Source: Tubiluchus corallicola
Lineage: Eukaryota > Priapulida > Priapulimorpha > Priapulimorphida > Tubiluchidae
Reading direction: 5' to 3'
Length of the DNA: 64,000 nt
Assembly (NCBI GenBank): GCA_030141605.1
Contig: JAQGDQ010000189.1
Span: 60,001 to 124,000, forward strand
Shown here: positions 27,723-37,368 of the stretch, one piece after another
Position numbering within the stretch: the stretch's first letter is position 1
How the letters are laid out: each line of letters starts with the position of its first letter
Translations under genes and position numbers: made by a program
The notes under the pieces: generated by a model
The model's database searches: none
What the model saw: the letters and a program-made list of their open reading frames with translations, nothing else
What the model was told of the DNA's origin: nothing

Positions 27723-28223
27723 TTATTCCGGTTTTTCCTCTGGCTCGGGTGTTGGTGCTTCAGGTACAGGTAAGTTATCTTCTTTGCCAACTATATAGGC
27801 TCTTTTAAGCCCCTTAGAATAGGCGAGCTCAAATTTTCCGTAGATGTTTATGCTTGAAGCATCTCCGCGCACCACTTCTACTTCAATAGAATATTCGGGT
27901 GAAAGTCCGTATTGTATGGGAAGTTTAACTTTTTTATCGAGTTCTGTGGCGCTTTGATTTTTATGTGAATATGTTATGTCCCAATAAGAGTCTGAAGCAT
28001 AGTCATCTATATTTTTGTCATATTCGGGGTGGGCCTCTGCAAAACAGTTTACTTTTACAATAATAGTAGCGTTTTCATCTTCCTCCTGAAAAGGTTCAAC
28101 GCTGTGCGATATCTGAATAAATGGCTCCGCAAGGTTCGCAGGAATAGTCTGTTTTTCACATGAACTGCCAAATAGTAGAATAGATATAAAAGCAGTAACG
28201 CACAGTATCCCTCTAGTTTTCAT
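27723..28223 (-). CDS. Uncharacterised lipoprotein
   Basis: 166 residues. The signal peptide ends in a lipobox (LLFGSSC, Cys about 22), so it should be lipid-anchored. The mature part has alternating strand-like segments (ATIIVKVNCFAEAHPEYD, YSIEVEVVRGD) and a proline/glutamate-rich tail (PVPEAPTPEPEEKPE), probably unstructured. I recognise no family. It is convergent with nothing obvious and may be a single-gene unit. Confidence 0.7.
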   Translation of the reverse strand: MKTRGILCVTAFISILLFGSSCEKQTIPANLAEPFIQISHSVEPFQEEDENATIIVKVNCFAEAHPEYDKNIDDYASDSYWDITYSHKNQSATELDKKVKLPIQYGLSPEYSIEVEVVRGDASSINIYGKFELAYSKGLKRAYIVGKEDNLPVPEAPTPEPEEKPE

Positions 28224-28513
28224 ATTCCAGATATTATATAAATAAGTTATGGATATCCACCATATCCTCGAAAGCGAAAATTAATTCAGCTGCAAGTTAA
28301 AAATTAAAATTATTAACAGGCTAAGTCGCTCCTCTCATTTTAAAAGAGAACTTAACAGTCATATGAGTTTGTTGTATAAAACATTTACTGTTTTGATGCT
28401 GAAATTAACATGGCTATTCCCTATATTTGACGGTACGCTTTAAATGGGAGCAGTGAGGCGTAATATTTAAAAAAATAAAGAGATTATCTGTTCTTTTGAA
28501 AAAAGTAAATCTG

Positions 28514-29344
28514 ATGAGAAAATTAAGACAAATAGTGACATGCTCAACTTTAGCGACACTTGTGGCATGTGGCAGCAGCAAACTAAAAGATGTTGATGGT
28601 GCTGTGGTTTCTATGCAGACAGAGTATGGAAAGGTTCTCATACATCTATATAATGAAACGCCAAAGCATCGGGATAATTTCTTAAAGCTTGTGGAAGATG
28701 GCTACTACAATGGACTTCTATTCCACCGGGTTATTAATAACTTTATGATACAGGGAGGGGATCCCGATTCACGTAATGCCAAACCTAATCAGCCATTGGG
28801 GCGTGGTGGCCCCGGTTACACTATTGAGGCAGAGTTTAACCCCATGTTCTTTCATAAAAAAGGGGCTTTAGCTGCTGCACGACAGGGAGACAGTGCCAAT
28901 CCTGACAGAAAATCATCCGGCTCACAATTTTATATAGTGCATGGGAAGAGTGTCAGCGATGCGGAGTTGGACATGTTGGAGGCGGGTGTAAAAAACAAGA
29001 GAGCAGACTTTATAATGAAGCAGCTGCTTAAAGATAAGAGTGATTCGTTACACGCCCTACAGTCGCAAAATCGTCATGATGACTATGCCGCATTTATGGA
29101 AAAAGTAAAGAGTGATGCGTCTGAGTTAGCAGAGCAAGAGCCGAAGTTATATTCTGCCAAGCAGCGTGAAGCATATAAAGCGGTAGGGGGAACTCCTCAC
29201 CTTGATGGAGCTTATACCGTATTTGGAGAGGTTTTGGAGGGGCTTGATGTCGTTGATATGATAGCGTCAGTACAGACAACACCGGGTACCAACCGTCCAC
29301 TGAAAGATATAAAAATGAAGTTTAAGATAGTGAAAAGAGAATAA
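28514..29344 (+). CDS. Cyclophilin-type peptidyl-prolyl isomerase, lipoprotein
   Basis: 276 residues from the ATG at 28,514 (a TTG at 28,496 is also in frame). Lipobox LATLVAC (Cys about 19) predicts an outer-envelope lipoprotein. The cyclophilin core is clear: FHRVINNFMIQGGDP, GPGYTIEAEF, GSQFYIVHG and the later VFGEVLEGLDVVDMIA. About 70 charged helical residues are inserted between core segments (about 155-220), as in several Bacteroidota homologues. It likely assists folding of exported proteins. Confidence 0.9.
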   Translation: MRKLRQIVTCSTLATLVACGSSKLKDVDGAVVSMQTEYGKVLIHLYNETPKHRDNFLKLVEDGYYNGLLFHRVINNFMIQGGDPDSRNAKPNQPLGRGGPGYTIEAEFNPMFFHKKGALAAARQGDSANPDRKSSGSQFYIVHGKSVSDAELDMLEAGVKNKRADFIMKQLLKDKSDSLHALQSQNRHDDYAAFMEKVKSDASELAEQEPKLYSAKQREAYKAVGGTPHLDGAYTVFGEVLEGLDVVDMIASVQTTPGTNRPLKDIKMKFKIVKRE

Positions 29345-29437
29345 AACCCCATCTATCACAAACACACGGGCAAGGTGATAATGAAAACGGATATTGAGCG
29401 ATGCAGGCTCACAGAGCAGCAAGTTAAGGCAGCAAAC

Positions 29438-30334
29438 ATGCCGCCTTTTCTTAAAAACAGAGATAAGGTTGCTATTGTGGCTCCTGCAGGCATGGTTGAA
29501 AAAAAAGTAGTGGAGATGGGTGTAGGCCTCTTGGAAAAGGAGGGTTTTGTTGTCTCTGTCGGTAGGCATGTGTGTGATGTGTACGGGATATTTGCCGGCA
29601 GGGATAGTGACAGGGCTTTGGATATGCAGCTAGCACTGGATAATCCTGAAATTAAGTGCATCTTTTTTATGAGGGGGGGGTATGGTAGTTTGCGCACACA
29701 TACGCACTTAAACTGGGAAGGCTATTTTCGCAGCCCTAAATGGCTTGTAGGGTTTAGTGACATCACTGTCTTTCACTCGTTTCTTGCAAATAGAGGCATC
29801 CCTTCTATTCACGGTGTAATGCCGGCGTTCTATGAGAAGAAGGGGGTGGTAACAGAGAGTTTTTCAGCAATGATAAGTTTGTTGAAAGGGGAAGTTCCAT
29901 CATATAGCTTTCAGCGACATGATCTAAGCCGTAAGGGAATGGCAGAGGGTGTGCTCACAGGTGGAAACCTTTCTGTTATTCAAAGCCTGCGGGGAACAGG
30001 GCTGGATTTTAACCCTGATGGGAAGATACTTTTTATTGAAGATATTGGCGAATACTGCTACCACATAGATAGAATATTGTTAAATCTAAAGGAGGGTGGA
30101 GTTTTGAAGAGGCTATCAGGAGTAGTGGTGGGCCATTTTTCAGAGATGAAAGATGGAAAAGTCTCGTATGGGAAAGATACGTATGAGATTATTCGTAATG
30201 TAGTAGAGCAATACAGTTTCCCGGTTGCTTTTGGTTTTGAGGCGGGGCATGAGCTTCCAAATTATCCGTTACTTATGGGGATGAAAGCGAGGCTGGAAGT
30301 TAAACAGGGAAGGTGCTCCTTGAGTTGGCTGTAA
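29438..30334 (+). CDS. LD-carboxypeptidase (peptidase S66, LdcA-like)
   Basis: 298 residues. It removes the terminal D-alanine from peptidoglycan tetrapeptides during cell-wall recycling. The S66 signatures are NRDKVAIVAPAG, MRGGYGSLR, and the nucleophile Ser in GFSDITVFHS; later GGNLSVIQSLRGT and EDIGEYCYHIDRIL carry the Glu of the triad. The frame opens at 29,375, but the extra 21 residues resemble nothing in the family, so I take the internal ATG. It precedes yraN by 18 bp. Confidence 0.9.
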   Translation: MPPFLKNRDKVAIVAPAGMVEKKVVEMGVGLLEKEGFVVSVGRHVCDVYGIFAGRDSDRALDMQLALDNPEIKCIFFMRGGYGSLRTHTHLNWEGYFRSPKWLVGFSDITVFHSFLANRGIPSIHGVMPAFYEKKGVVTESFSAMISLLKGEVPSYSFQRHDLSRKGMAEGVLTGGNLSVIQSLRGTGLDFNPDGKILFIEDIGEYCYHIDRILLNLKEGGVLKRLSGVVVGHFSEMKDGKVSYGKDTYEIIRNVVEQYSFPVAFGFEAGHELPNYPLLMGMKARLEVKQGRCSLSWL

Positions 30335-30352
30335 TATAACAAAACGGTAGTA

Positions 30353-30721
30353 ATGGTATCGACAAGGGCATTTGGCAGACAAGGCGAAGATGTTGCCTGT
30401 AGCTATCTGGAAAGCAATGGATACTCTATTTTGGAGAAAAACTGGTATTTCAAACATAAAGAGATAGACATAATCGCCCGAGACGGAGATGAGATTGCTA
30501 TTATTGAGGTAAAGACGCGGGAAGGGAGTCCTTACCAGAGTCCATTGGAGTCTGTAACCGCATCGAAAATCCGGAATATAGTCACTGCTGCTGAGGAGTG
30601 GCTTCAGATAAATAATATAGAGATGGAAGCAAGATTCGACATTATCACTATTGTGTATAGCGATGCAGATAAGTTTGAACTTGTGCACCTAAAGAGTGCA
30701 TTTACCCCTAGTGTGGAATAA
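30353..30721 (+). CDS. YraN family (UPF0102) nuclease-fold protein
   Basis: 122 residues, the family's usual length. Conserved blocks: RAFGRQGEDVACSYLESNGY, ILEKNWYFKHKEIDIIARDG and IIEVKTREG. The Glu-Asp-Glu-x-Lys arrangement (GEDVA, EIDII, EVKTR) is that of a restriction-endonuclease-like fold, but a substrate is not established. Close spacing to the LD-carboxypeptidase suggests co-transcription. Confidence 0.92.
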   Translation: MVSTRAFGRQGEDVACSYLESNGYSILEKNWYFKHKEIDIIARDGDEIAIIEVKTREGSPYQSPLESVTASKIRNIVTAAEEWLQINNIEMEARFDIITIVYSDADKFELVHLKSAFTPSVE

Positions 30722-30824
30722 AACATAGAAGCTTTTTGTGGATATTAATATTTTTGAAAGTTATAGAGGCAGATTGGTGTAAATGTTGTGTTTGGTAAGC
30801 ACCTTTAATTATAAAAGCAAGACT

Positions 30825-31034
30825 ATGGAGTTTCATTTAGGTGGAAATGAATTTATTGTATTAATACAGCTTCTAAAAATAATGGATGTAGCTGAGTCAG
30901 GGGGGCAGGCCAAACTAATGGTAGAAAGAGGAGAAGTTACTTTGAATGGAAGCACAGAGTTTCGAAAACGGGCTAAACTAAGGGTGGGGGATAGGGTAGA
31001 GGTGCTTGGACAGAATATTAAGATACTGGCGTAG
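30825..31034 (+). CDS. S4-domain RNA-binding protein (YbcJ-like)
   Basis: 69 residues from the ATG at 30,825, essentially one S4 domain: FIVLIQLLKIMDVAESGGQA, then KLMVERGEVTLNGSTEFRKR and AKLRVGDRVEVLGQNIKIL. Such small S4 proteins bind structured RNA, often with the ribosome. Codons upstream of 30,825 are open but not family-like. The following 31,035-31,144 gap is empty. Confidence 0.88.
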   Translation: MEFHLGGNEFIVLIQLLKIMDVAESGGQAKLMVERGEVTLNGSTEFRKRAKLRVGDRVEVLGQNIKILA

Positions 31035-31144
31035 CCGGGGCACGCAGCTCGAAAATATCTACCTGTATGACCGGGGAGAACCTAGGTCTTCTTGCAAAGG
31101 CCTAGAAATATAATTACTGACTGAATAGTTGCTACAAAGCTGCT

Positions 31145-32425
31145 CTACCACGCAAAGATAGGATAGCTACTAATAAATTCATTTACCCTGCCTTTTACTT
31201 TAAGGATAGCACTTTCATTATCAATGTTGCTAAGCACTTCATCAATTAGTTCAACTATAACAAGCATCTGCTCTTTTTTTAACCCACGGGTTGTTATGGC
31301 TGGTGTTCCCAGTCTCAGTCCGGATGTCTGAAACGGAGTTCGTGAGTCAAATGGCACCATATTTTTATTGACAGTAATATCTGCATCTCCCAGTATATTT
31401 TCGGCTCTTTTACCTGTAATTTCGGAAAATTTAGTACGCAGGTCTATCAACATTGAGTGGTTGTCGGTTCCTCCCGATATCACCTTATATCCCTTGTTTA
31501 CAAATGCTTGTGCCATCACTCTTGCATTCTCCTGCACTCTTAGCTGATACTCTTTATACTCTGGCTCCAACGCTTCTCCAAAAGCGACAGCTTTTGCGGC
31601 AATAATATGTTCCAAGGGACCGCCTTGTACTCCGGGAAATACAGAAGAGTTGAGCAGAGAAGACATAGTTCTGGTTACTCCTTTTTTTGTTTTAATTCCC
31701 CACGGGTTCTCAAAATCCTCTCCCATAAGAATGATTCCACCACGTGGACCTCTGAGGGTCTTATGTGTTGTCGAAGTCACAATGTGGGCATGTTCTATGG
31801 GATTATTAAGTAGTCCTGCAGCAATAAGACCTGCCGGGTGTGCCATGTCAACCATGTAAATGGCCCCTATTTTATCTGCAATACTACGCATTCGCTGATA
31901 ATCCCACTCCCGCGAATACGCTGATGCTCCGCCTATGATAAGCTTGGGTTTCTCTTTTAGGGCCATCTCCTCCATCACATCGTAGTCAATCATCCCGGAA
32001 TCTTCTTCAACACCATAATGTACAGGCCTGTACATTATACCTGAAGAGTTTACATGTGAGCCGTGAGAAAGGTGCCCTCCGTGAGAAAGATCCAGGCCCA
32101 TAAAAGTATCTCCCGGCTTTAATACTGTCATGAGTACGGCCATATTTGCCTGCGCTCCCGAATGTGGCTGAACATTTGCATATTGAGCACCGTACAGCTT
32201 TTTAATCCTTTCAATTGACAGTAATTCAGTCTCATCTACAAACTTACACCCCCCATAGTACCGATGTCCAGGGTACCCTTCTGCATACTTATTGGTCATG
32301 CAGGAACCTGCTGCTTTCATAACCTGCTCAGAAACAAAATTTTCAGAAGCAATCAGTTCAATTCCAGTAAGCTGGCGCTCTTTCTCTTTCTCTATAATAT
32401 CAAAAACCTGTGTGTCCGTTCTCAT
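31145..32425 (-). CDS. glyA: Serine hydroxymethyltransferase
   Basis: 426 residues, PLP-dependent. It converts serine and tetrahydrofolate to glycine and methylene-tetrahydrofolate, the main one-carbon entry point. Family blocks: [38 protein letters not shown], the PLP-lysine motif [14 protein letters not shown], and [15 protein letters not shown] near the C-terminus. A TACATTTG box at 32,472-32,479 sits about 47 bp upstream. Confidence 0.97.
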   Translation of the reverse strand: MRTDTQVFDIIEKEKERQLTGIELIASENFVSEQVMKAAGSCMTNKYAEGYPGHRYYGGCKFVDETELLSIERIKKLYGAQYANVQPHSGAQANMAVLMTVLKPGDTFMGLDLSHGGHLSHGSHVNSSGIMYRPVHYGVEEDSGMIDYDVMEEMALKEKPKLIIGGASAYSREWDYQRMRSIADKIGAIYMVDMAHPAGLIAAGLLNNPIEHAHIVTSTTHKTLRGPRGGIILMGEDFENPWGIKTKKGVTRTMSSLLNSSVFPGVQGGPLEHIIAAKAVAFGEALEPEYKEYQLRVQENARVMAQAFVNKGYKVISGGTDNHSMLIDLRTKFSEITGKRAENILGDADITVNKNMVPFDSRTPFQTSGLRLGTPAITTRGLKKEQMLVIVELIDEVLSNIDNESAILKVKGRVNEFISSYPIFAW

Positions 32426-32471
32426 GTTATTAAGTTTACTTTACTAGCTGTGTTGTTAAGGCTTTGGTTCA

Positions 32472-32479
32472 CAAATGTA
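32472..32479 (-). promoter_or_regulatory. Candidate -7 box for glyA
   Basis: The minus strand reads TACATTTG, an exact TAnnTTTG match, about 47 bp upstream of the glyA start. No clear -33 element is visible. Confidence 0.35.
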
Positions 32480-32521
32480 AGAAAAATCGCTTCCTGTATA
32501 AAATAATAAAATGAAAGTGAT

Positions 32522-34306
32522 TTACATATTCTCTTCCGATAAGTTTACTAGCATATCTCTGTAAGCAACAAATATTCTTGATTTAGATATGAAGCCCACA
32601 TACTTGCCGTGCCTGGTTACAGGCAGGTTCCATGCTCCGGTTTTTTTAAACTTTTTCATCACACTATCCATCTTCTCTTCTGCAGAAATGGTGCTATCCG
32701 GAACAATCATTATGTCGATAACATATGTGCTGTCGTATATTTCGCGGTTAAACATTATTTCTCGTATGTCATCCAGAAAAACAAGCCCTTTAAAGTTATT
32801 TTCGCTGTCTACTACCGGAAAAATATTCCTTTTGGACGACGATATAACTTTCACGAGATCTGCCAGCTTTGCTTTAACATCTATAGTGCATAGATCGGTT
32901 TCTATTACATCTTTTATTTTCAGGAGTGTTAGTGCTGCTTTATCCTTATCGTGAGTAATTAGTTCTCCCTTGTTTGCCAGATGCTTATGGTAAATAGAGT
33001 GCGGTTCAAATGGCATACTTGTAAGGTGAGACAGTGCTGATGTTACCATTAGGGGTATAAACAGGCCATAGCCTCCGGTTATTTCAGCTATAAGGAATAT
33101 GGCTGTCATGGGTGCATGCATGACCCCTCCCATCATTCCAGCCATCCCTACCAGTGCAAAGTTTATTGCCGAGACAGATGGGGAGTTGAAATTTATCACA
33201 AGCGCAATGAGATAGCCGGTCAAAGCCCCTATAAATAATGTTGGCGCAAAAATACCTCCTATGCCTCCTGCTCCTGTTGTAGCTGCCGTTGCTATAATCT
33301 TCAGAACAATTAGTGTTGAAAGCAATGCAATTAAGGCAATTCTACTATCTGAGATATCCTTAAACAGGGAGACCTCAAGCAGGCCCTCACCTTTCCCATT
33401 CAGCAGTTCATTAATAGTAAAATACCCCTCACCCCATATAGAAGGAAACAGGAAGACGATCACACCAAGCATTGCTCCTCCTATCACTATTCGGTGAATG
33501 GTTTTTGGCAGCTTTGCATATTTACTTTCTATATATATGACACTTCTTGTAAAACAGGTAGAGATGCCACCACACGCTACGCCCAAAAGCAGATACCAGC
33601 CGATGTCATTAATATCGAATGGTGAATTGACTGCAAAGTTAAACAGGTGTGCGCTCCCCATAAAAAAATAGGCAATAGAGGCTGCTGTAATAGCTGATAG
33701 CAGCAATGGAAGAATAGAGACCATTGTGAGATCAAGCATAAGCACTTCTATAGCAAATAAAACCCCTGCTAAAGGGGCTTTGAAGATTCCTGCTACCGCA
33801 CCGGCAGCACCACAACCAATCATTAAGGTCATTTGCCTGTAGTTCAAGCGGAATAGACTGGCCATATTTGAGCCTATTGATGAGCCGGTAAGCACGATAG
33901 GTGCCTCTGCTCCAACAGAATTGCCAAAGCCAATAGTTATAGTGCTGGCAACTATTGAAGTAAATGTATTATGCAGCTTTATTCGGCCTTTGCGCTTTGA
34001 GATGGAATGAAGGATTTTTGAAATACCGTGGCCTATATCTTCCTTCACTATATACTTTACGAAGAGAGTTGTAATTAAAATTCCTATCATAGGATAGGCA
34101 ATATATTTATAACTTATCCTTCCGACAAGGTAAAAGTCGTCTGTTAGGAGCTTTTCAGCAAAATGAATTCCATGCTTAAGTAAAATCGCAGCTATGCCGC
34201 TCAGCAAGCCAATAAGTATGCTAAGAGCATAGATAAATTGACGCTCAGAAAAGTGTTTTAATCTCCACCTTTGAAACTTATCAAGCGATATAATTAAGCG
34301 CCTCAT
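32522..34306 (-). CDS. ClC-family chloride channel/antiporter with C-terminal CBS pair
   Basis: 594 residues. The first ~430 form the ClC membrane domain: GFGNSVGAEAPIVLTGSSIG in place of the classic GxxGREGP loop, GCGAAGAVAGIFKAPLAGVLF, and GAGGIGGIFAPTLFIGAL, the anion-binding loop. Residues about 455-585 hold two CBS domains (LKIKDVIETDLCTID, IDIMIVPDSTISAEEK) that would sense a nucleotide. The gating-glutamate position appears to be changed relative to GREGP proteins (GAEAP), so channel versus exchanger mode is uncertain. Confidence 0.92.
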   Translation of the reverse strand: MRRLIISLDKFQRWRLKHFSERQFIYALSILIGLLSGIAAILLKHGIHFAEKLLTDDFYLVGRISYKYIAYPMIGILITTLFVKYIVKEDIGHGISKILHSISKRKGRIKLHNTFTSIVASTITIGFGNSVGAEAPIVLTGSSIGSNMASLFRLNYRQMTLMIGCGAAGAVAGIFKAPLAGVLFAIEVLMLDLTMVSILPLLLSAITAASIAYFFMGSAHLFNFAVNSPFDINDIGWYLLLGVACGGISTCFTRSVIYIESKYAKLPKTIHRIVIGGAMLGVIVFLFPSIWGEGYFTINELLNGKGEGLLEVSLFKDISDSRIALIALLSTLIVLKIIATAATTGAGGIGGIFAPTLFIGALTGYLIALVINFNSPSVSAINFALVGMAGMMGGVMHAPMTAIFLIAEITGGYGLFIPLMVTSALSHLTSMPFEPHSIYHKHLANKGELITHDKDKAALTLLKIKDVIETDLCTIDVKAKLADLVKVISSSKRNIFPVVDSENNFKGLVFLDDIREIMFNREIYDSTYVIDIMIVPDSTISAEEKMDSVMKKFKKTGAWNLPVTRHGKYVGFISKSRIFVAYRDMLVNLSEENM

Positions 34307-34446
34307 TCTTCTTCAAAATATTTCAAACACCTCATAAATAAATGGCATACACGTTTTTATGGTAAATATGCTAAGAAGCTTTTATGAATGTATATATATA
34401 ACAATAAAATGCAGTAATTATTTAATAAAAAATGGCAACCTGAGAT

Positions 34447-34585
34447 TTTTGCGAAGCTCATCTTTTTATTAATATTTTCGTCAAAATCCTTATTTAATTA
34501 GTAAACTGTGGCTCTTCTCCGGATCATTTTTCAGCCTGAACCAAAGTTTTTCATCGTGCAAAGGTCTCAAACTGCAAAGTGGAAA
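34447..34585 (-). repeat. Dispersed intergenic element, copy 4
   Basis: It has CGAAGCTCATCTTTTTATTA, ATATTTTCGTCAAAATCC, then a diverged middle and the distal blocks TTTTTCAGCCTGAACC and GTGCAAAGGTCTC. It occupies the gap between the DUF2795 gene and clcA and reads in the direction of the ClC gene. The remainder of the 34,307-34,673 gap has no gene. Confidence 0.6.
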
Positions 34586-34673
34586 GAGTTGGTTTTACAG
34601 CCTCAAAAAACAAACTACATGCATAGTTTATTTTTGTATTGCCACAGCTTAGTGCGCAATATTAAGCAGGCGG

Positions 34674-34895
34674 TTAATACTCATCTTCATTAAAAAAGAA
34701 GTCATCTTTGCTGGGATAATCTGGCCAGATATCTTCAATTGATTCATAAATTTCCCCTTCATCTTCAATCTCTTGCAAATTTTCAATAACCTCTAAAGGG
34801 GCACCTGAGCGGATACTAAAGTCTATCAACTCATCCTTAGTAGCCGGCCACGGGGCATCCTCTAACCTTGAAGCTAACTCTAATGTCCAATACAT
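34674..34895 (-). CDS. DUF2795 domain small acidic protein
   Basis: 73 residues, very acidic (tail PDYPSKDDFFFNEDEY). Core pattern WTLELASRLEDAPWPATKDELIDFSIRSGAPLEVIENL matches DUF2795, split here as LEDAPWPATKDELIDFS and GAPLEVIENLQE. Function unknown. In Bacteroidota it is commonly the neighbour of the cobalamin adenosyltransferase gene, as here (62 bp apart, same strand), which argues it is a real gene in spite of its size. Confidence 0.82.
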   Translation of the reverse strand: MYWTLELASRLEDAPWPATKDELIDFSIRSGAPLEVIENLQEIEDEGEIYESIEDIWPDYPSKDDFFFNEDEY

Positions 34896-34957
34896 AAATT
34901 TACCGCTTTCATATTTTTTGCGATTATAATAAAAAAAACCTTTCTATCGCTTAAAAA

Positions 34958-35530
34958 TTAAATATTTTTTTCAGGTGTCCACAAGGTTTCTTCAGTTTGG
35001 TTATTACTTGCTGTTTTTCTTGCCAGAGCAAACATATAATCCGACAACCTGTTTATATACTTTAGCATCATATGGGGTAGCCTGAATTCCTCACTAATCT
35101 GGCATATACGGCGCTCAGCTCTACGGCATACCGTTCTGGCTAGGTGGCAGTAAGAGGCTACAACGTCCCCTCCAGGCAGAATAAATTTATCTAAAGGGGG
35201 GAGCAAACTCATAATTTTATCTATTTCAGCCTCCATCTCCGCTATATCCCCATCGCAGCATTGGTGTTCAGAAGAATCACCATCCTCGCAGTTGTCAGTT
35301 GCCAATATTTTCCCAATGATGAAAAGCATACCTTGCACCTTCTCAAGAAATTTTTTATCGCCAGATGGAATATCTTGTGAACGAACAAGCCCGACCCAGG
35401 AGCTCAGCTCATCAACTGTTCCATAAGCCTCCAGTCTGCAATCATACTTAGGGACCCTTGCTCCGCCTAATAGCCCGGATACCCCGTTATCGCCTTTGCG
35501 GGTGTAAATTTTTCCTGCTGTTTTTTTCAT
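34958..35530 (-). CDS. Cob(I)alamin adenosyltransferase, PduO/MMAB type
   Basis: 190 residues. It adds the adenosyl group of ATP to reduced cobalamin, making coenzyme B12. Typical motifs: KIYTRKGDNGVSGLLGGARV (ATP loop; the family has TRTGDxGxT), LEAYGTVDELSSWVGL, FILPGGDVVASYCHLARTVC and CRRAERRI, with YINRLSDYMFALAR at the end. The Cys-rich EDGDSSEHQCCDGD insertion around 105-118 is unusual. It implies a B12-dependent mutase elsewhere in the genome. Confidence 0.93.
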   Translation of the reverse strand: MKKTAGKIYTRKGDNGVSGLLGGARVPKYDCRLEAYGTVDELSSWVGLVRSQDIPSGDKKFLEKVQGMLFIIGKILATDNCEDGDSSEHQCCDGDIAEMEAEIDKIMSLLPPLDKFILPGGDVVASYCHLARTVCRRAERRICQISEEFRLPHMMLKYINRLSDYMFALARKTASNNQTEETLWTPEKNI

Positions 35531-35721
35531 CGTTAAAGTTCAAATCCGCATTTACTCTATTATTACTTTGTTAAAACTCTCTTAAAATCCTCATCTTTAT
35601 AACAGCCGATCAAGGGTTTTATCAAATTTTTCCTCAACCTACACTAAAATATTTCACCTTGCAAAAGTTTAATCTAGTTTTTGTAGTCTACCCGAGAAGC
35701 GGAAAAACCGAGAAGGCATCT

Positions 35722-36522
35722 TTAAAACCTTAGTACAAAACTCTCTTTTTGTAGATTTTCTCTGAAAATGGCAATGCCTATACCAAACAGGTCTAGTGAT
35801 AATCTCACCTCTTCGTGCATGACAAACTTTTTCCATCCGTTTTTCATTTTTCTGGAATTATTTATGCCACACACCACTACTACCATCTCTGTGCGCGCAC
35901 GCTTTATCAGTTCTCTGGTAACAGATAGTGTTTTTTCTGCCGAATTGGGGTAGTTAACAACGATAAACTCATGCTCTACATTTTTGGAGAAGTCAGGGGC
36001 ATCATTTTTCCCTATCTCCACATTTCTAATTCCTGCATGCTTTACAAAGCTGCCTGCAATCTGCTTACAGGTTGCATTGTTGGGAAAGTAACTCACTTTT
36101 GTATTACCGCCACAAGCAAGAGCTGGATATAACAAGTTCATTCCTGATGAAGCTCCAAACACACCTACGCCGTTGGGTAAAAATTCATTAACTAGACGAA
36201 ATATCAGCCTGCCATACCTGGGACTGATATCACTTCTCCTGTCGAGTTTTTTTACTCTTATATTTTTTTTGGTACCTGTGTTGCTTTTCCCGCCCCTAGC
36301 AACGCTTTTCATTACGTTGCCTGTAGACAGCCGGCTTATCTCTCTGTTTATCACCTCATACTCTCTGTATCTGTTTTCATTTCCTATAACATTGGATATA
36401 AGGCTGAAAGCAAATGGCGAATGGATACCATGCCCATGTCTGTGGCGAGCGGTAACGAAGTAGCCTATATAACTAAAAAATTTATGAAAAGGCATCTGTA
36501 AATTATTACTTGCTTGCATCAA
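35722..36522 (-). CDS. Class I SAM-dependent methyltransferase-like protein of Bacteroidota type
   Basis: 266 residues. The N-terminus contains RHRHGHGIHSPFAFSLISNV, the hallmark of a Bacteroidota-specific group annotated as SAM-dependent methyltransferases. The Rossmann part follows (GRLIFRLVNEFLPNGVGVFG, then FIVVNYPNSAEKT). Compared with typical members, motif I is poor (VGVFGASSGMN) and a basic stretch (about 70-95) is inserted. SAM binding is therefore uncertain. No substrate is known. Confidence 0.7.
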   Translation of the reverse strand: MMQASNNLQMPFHKFFSYIGYFVTARHRHGHGIHSPFAFSLISNVIGNENRYREYEVINREISRLSTGNVMKSVARGGKSNTGTKKNIRVKKLDRRSDISPRYGRLIFRLVNEFLPNGVGVFGASSGMNLLYPALACGGNTKVSYFPNNATCKQIAGSFVKHAGIRNVEIGKNDAPDFSKNVEHEFIVVNYPNSAEKTLSVTRELIKRARTEMVVVVCGINNSRKMKNGWKKFVMHEEVRLSLDLFGIGIAIFRENLQKESFVLRF

Positions 36523-37208
36523 GACTAACTTAATTATTGTACAATTATTGTCTTAACGGTCAAAAGATAAGATGGGTCGAACACCGTTTGTAAAGTAGCT
36601 TTCGCACTTAAAAGTGTGTATGGTTAGTGTTGAAAGCAACCTTTTTACGCAAAGATCTAATACAGTGTGGACTCATCAAAATGCCGGGATATTAATAGCA
36701 AAAATGGTCATCCCCATTCAACTCTCCACCTCCAGGGACAACAGCTATATCCCTTGTTTTGGCATTTGGGTTCACCGCGGTTTACGCATGTTGTTATGCT
36801 ATTTTTATCATTGGATATATCGAGTACCGACTTGGTTGACCTAATTTTACTTGCAGTTTTTACCTTCACATCTGTTTTTCCGGTTGCAGAAAGTCTGGGG
36901 AGCAATCCCTTCTTCTTTTACAAATTTCTTTTGTTGAGACACCGGTCTACTAGCGGCGCTTTATTAAACTAATAGTCCCGGAACTCTGGAAACCTAATTC
37001 TTTTCACACTAAAAAATTGGCGTTATTTTCCTATCTGTAAGTGGTTTCTAGAGGAGCTTACAGTTCTTTTAGGTAACACGAGGCTTTTGTAAAATAAAAA
37101 TATCAGATATTTGTTTGACAGATAGTGAATGAATATAAATATTAGCCCCTGTTTAGGGGTCAACATTAAAAATGATTTGTTTCTTTTGACAAGAAACGCA
37201 TAAAAATA
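36523..37208. other. Gene-free stretch, possible decayed gene
   Basis: I find no convincing gene. On the minus strand a short Cys-rich frame (36,708-36,905; pattern C-x8-C-x6-CC) continues upstream in another frame with further cysteines, which might be the ruin of a small secreted peptide gene. No family is recognisable and there is no start signal. Confidence 0.25.
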
Positions 37209-37347
37209 GGTTGAGTCCTTTTGTGGGATGGAATATTTTAGTTCAAATTGAGAAAAAATTAATTATAAGTCACAATTTGCTAGTACAAACAATGGTTTTG
37301 AAAAGGATTTTAGCGAAAACACTAATAAAAAGATAAGCTTTGCAAAG
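37209..37347 (+). repeat. Dispersed intergenic element, copy 5
   Basis: On this strand it ends AACAATGGTTTTGAAAAGGA, TTTTAGCGAAAACACTAAT, AAAAAGATAAGCTTTGCAAA, 21 bp before recG. Its reverse complement matches the 23.3-kb copy, including TTTTTATTAGTGTTTTCG and the distal TCAATTTGAACTAAA block. The core is in frame with recG for 26 codons upstream of its start. Confidence 0.6.
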
Positions 37348-37368
37348 CTCTCATATTATATTTGCTGT

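Noticed and set aside
37291-37368. N-terminal extension of RecG in frame with the dispersed element
   Set aside because: The frame is open but has no good start, and RecG proteins begin at the residue encoded at 37,369.
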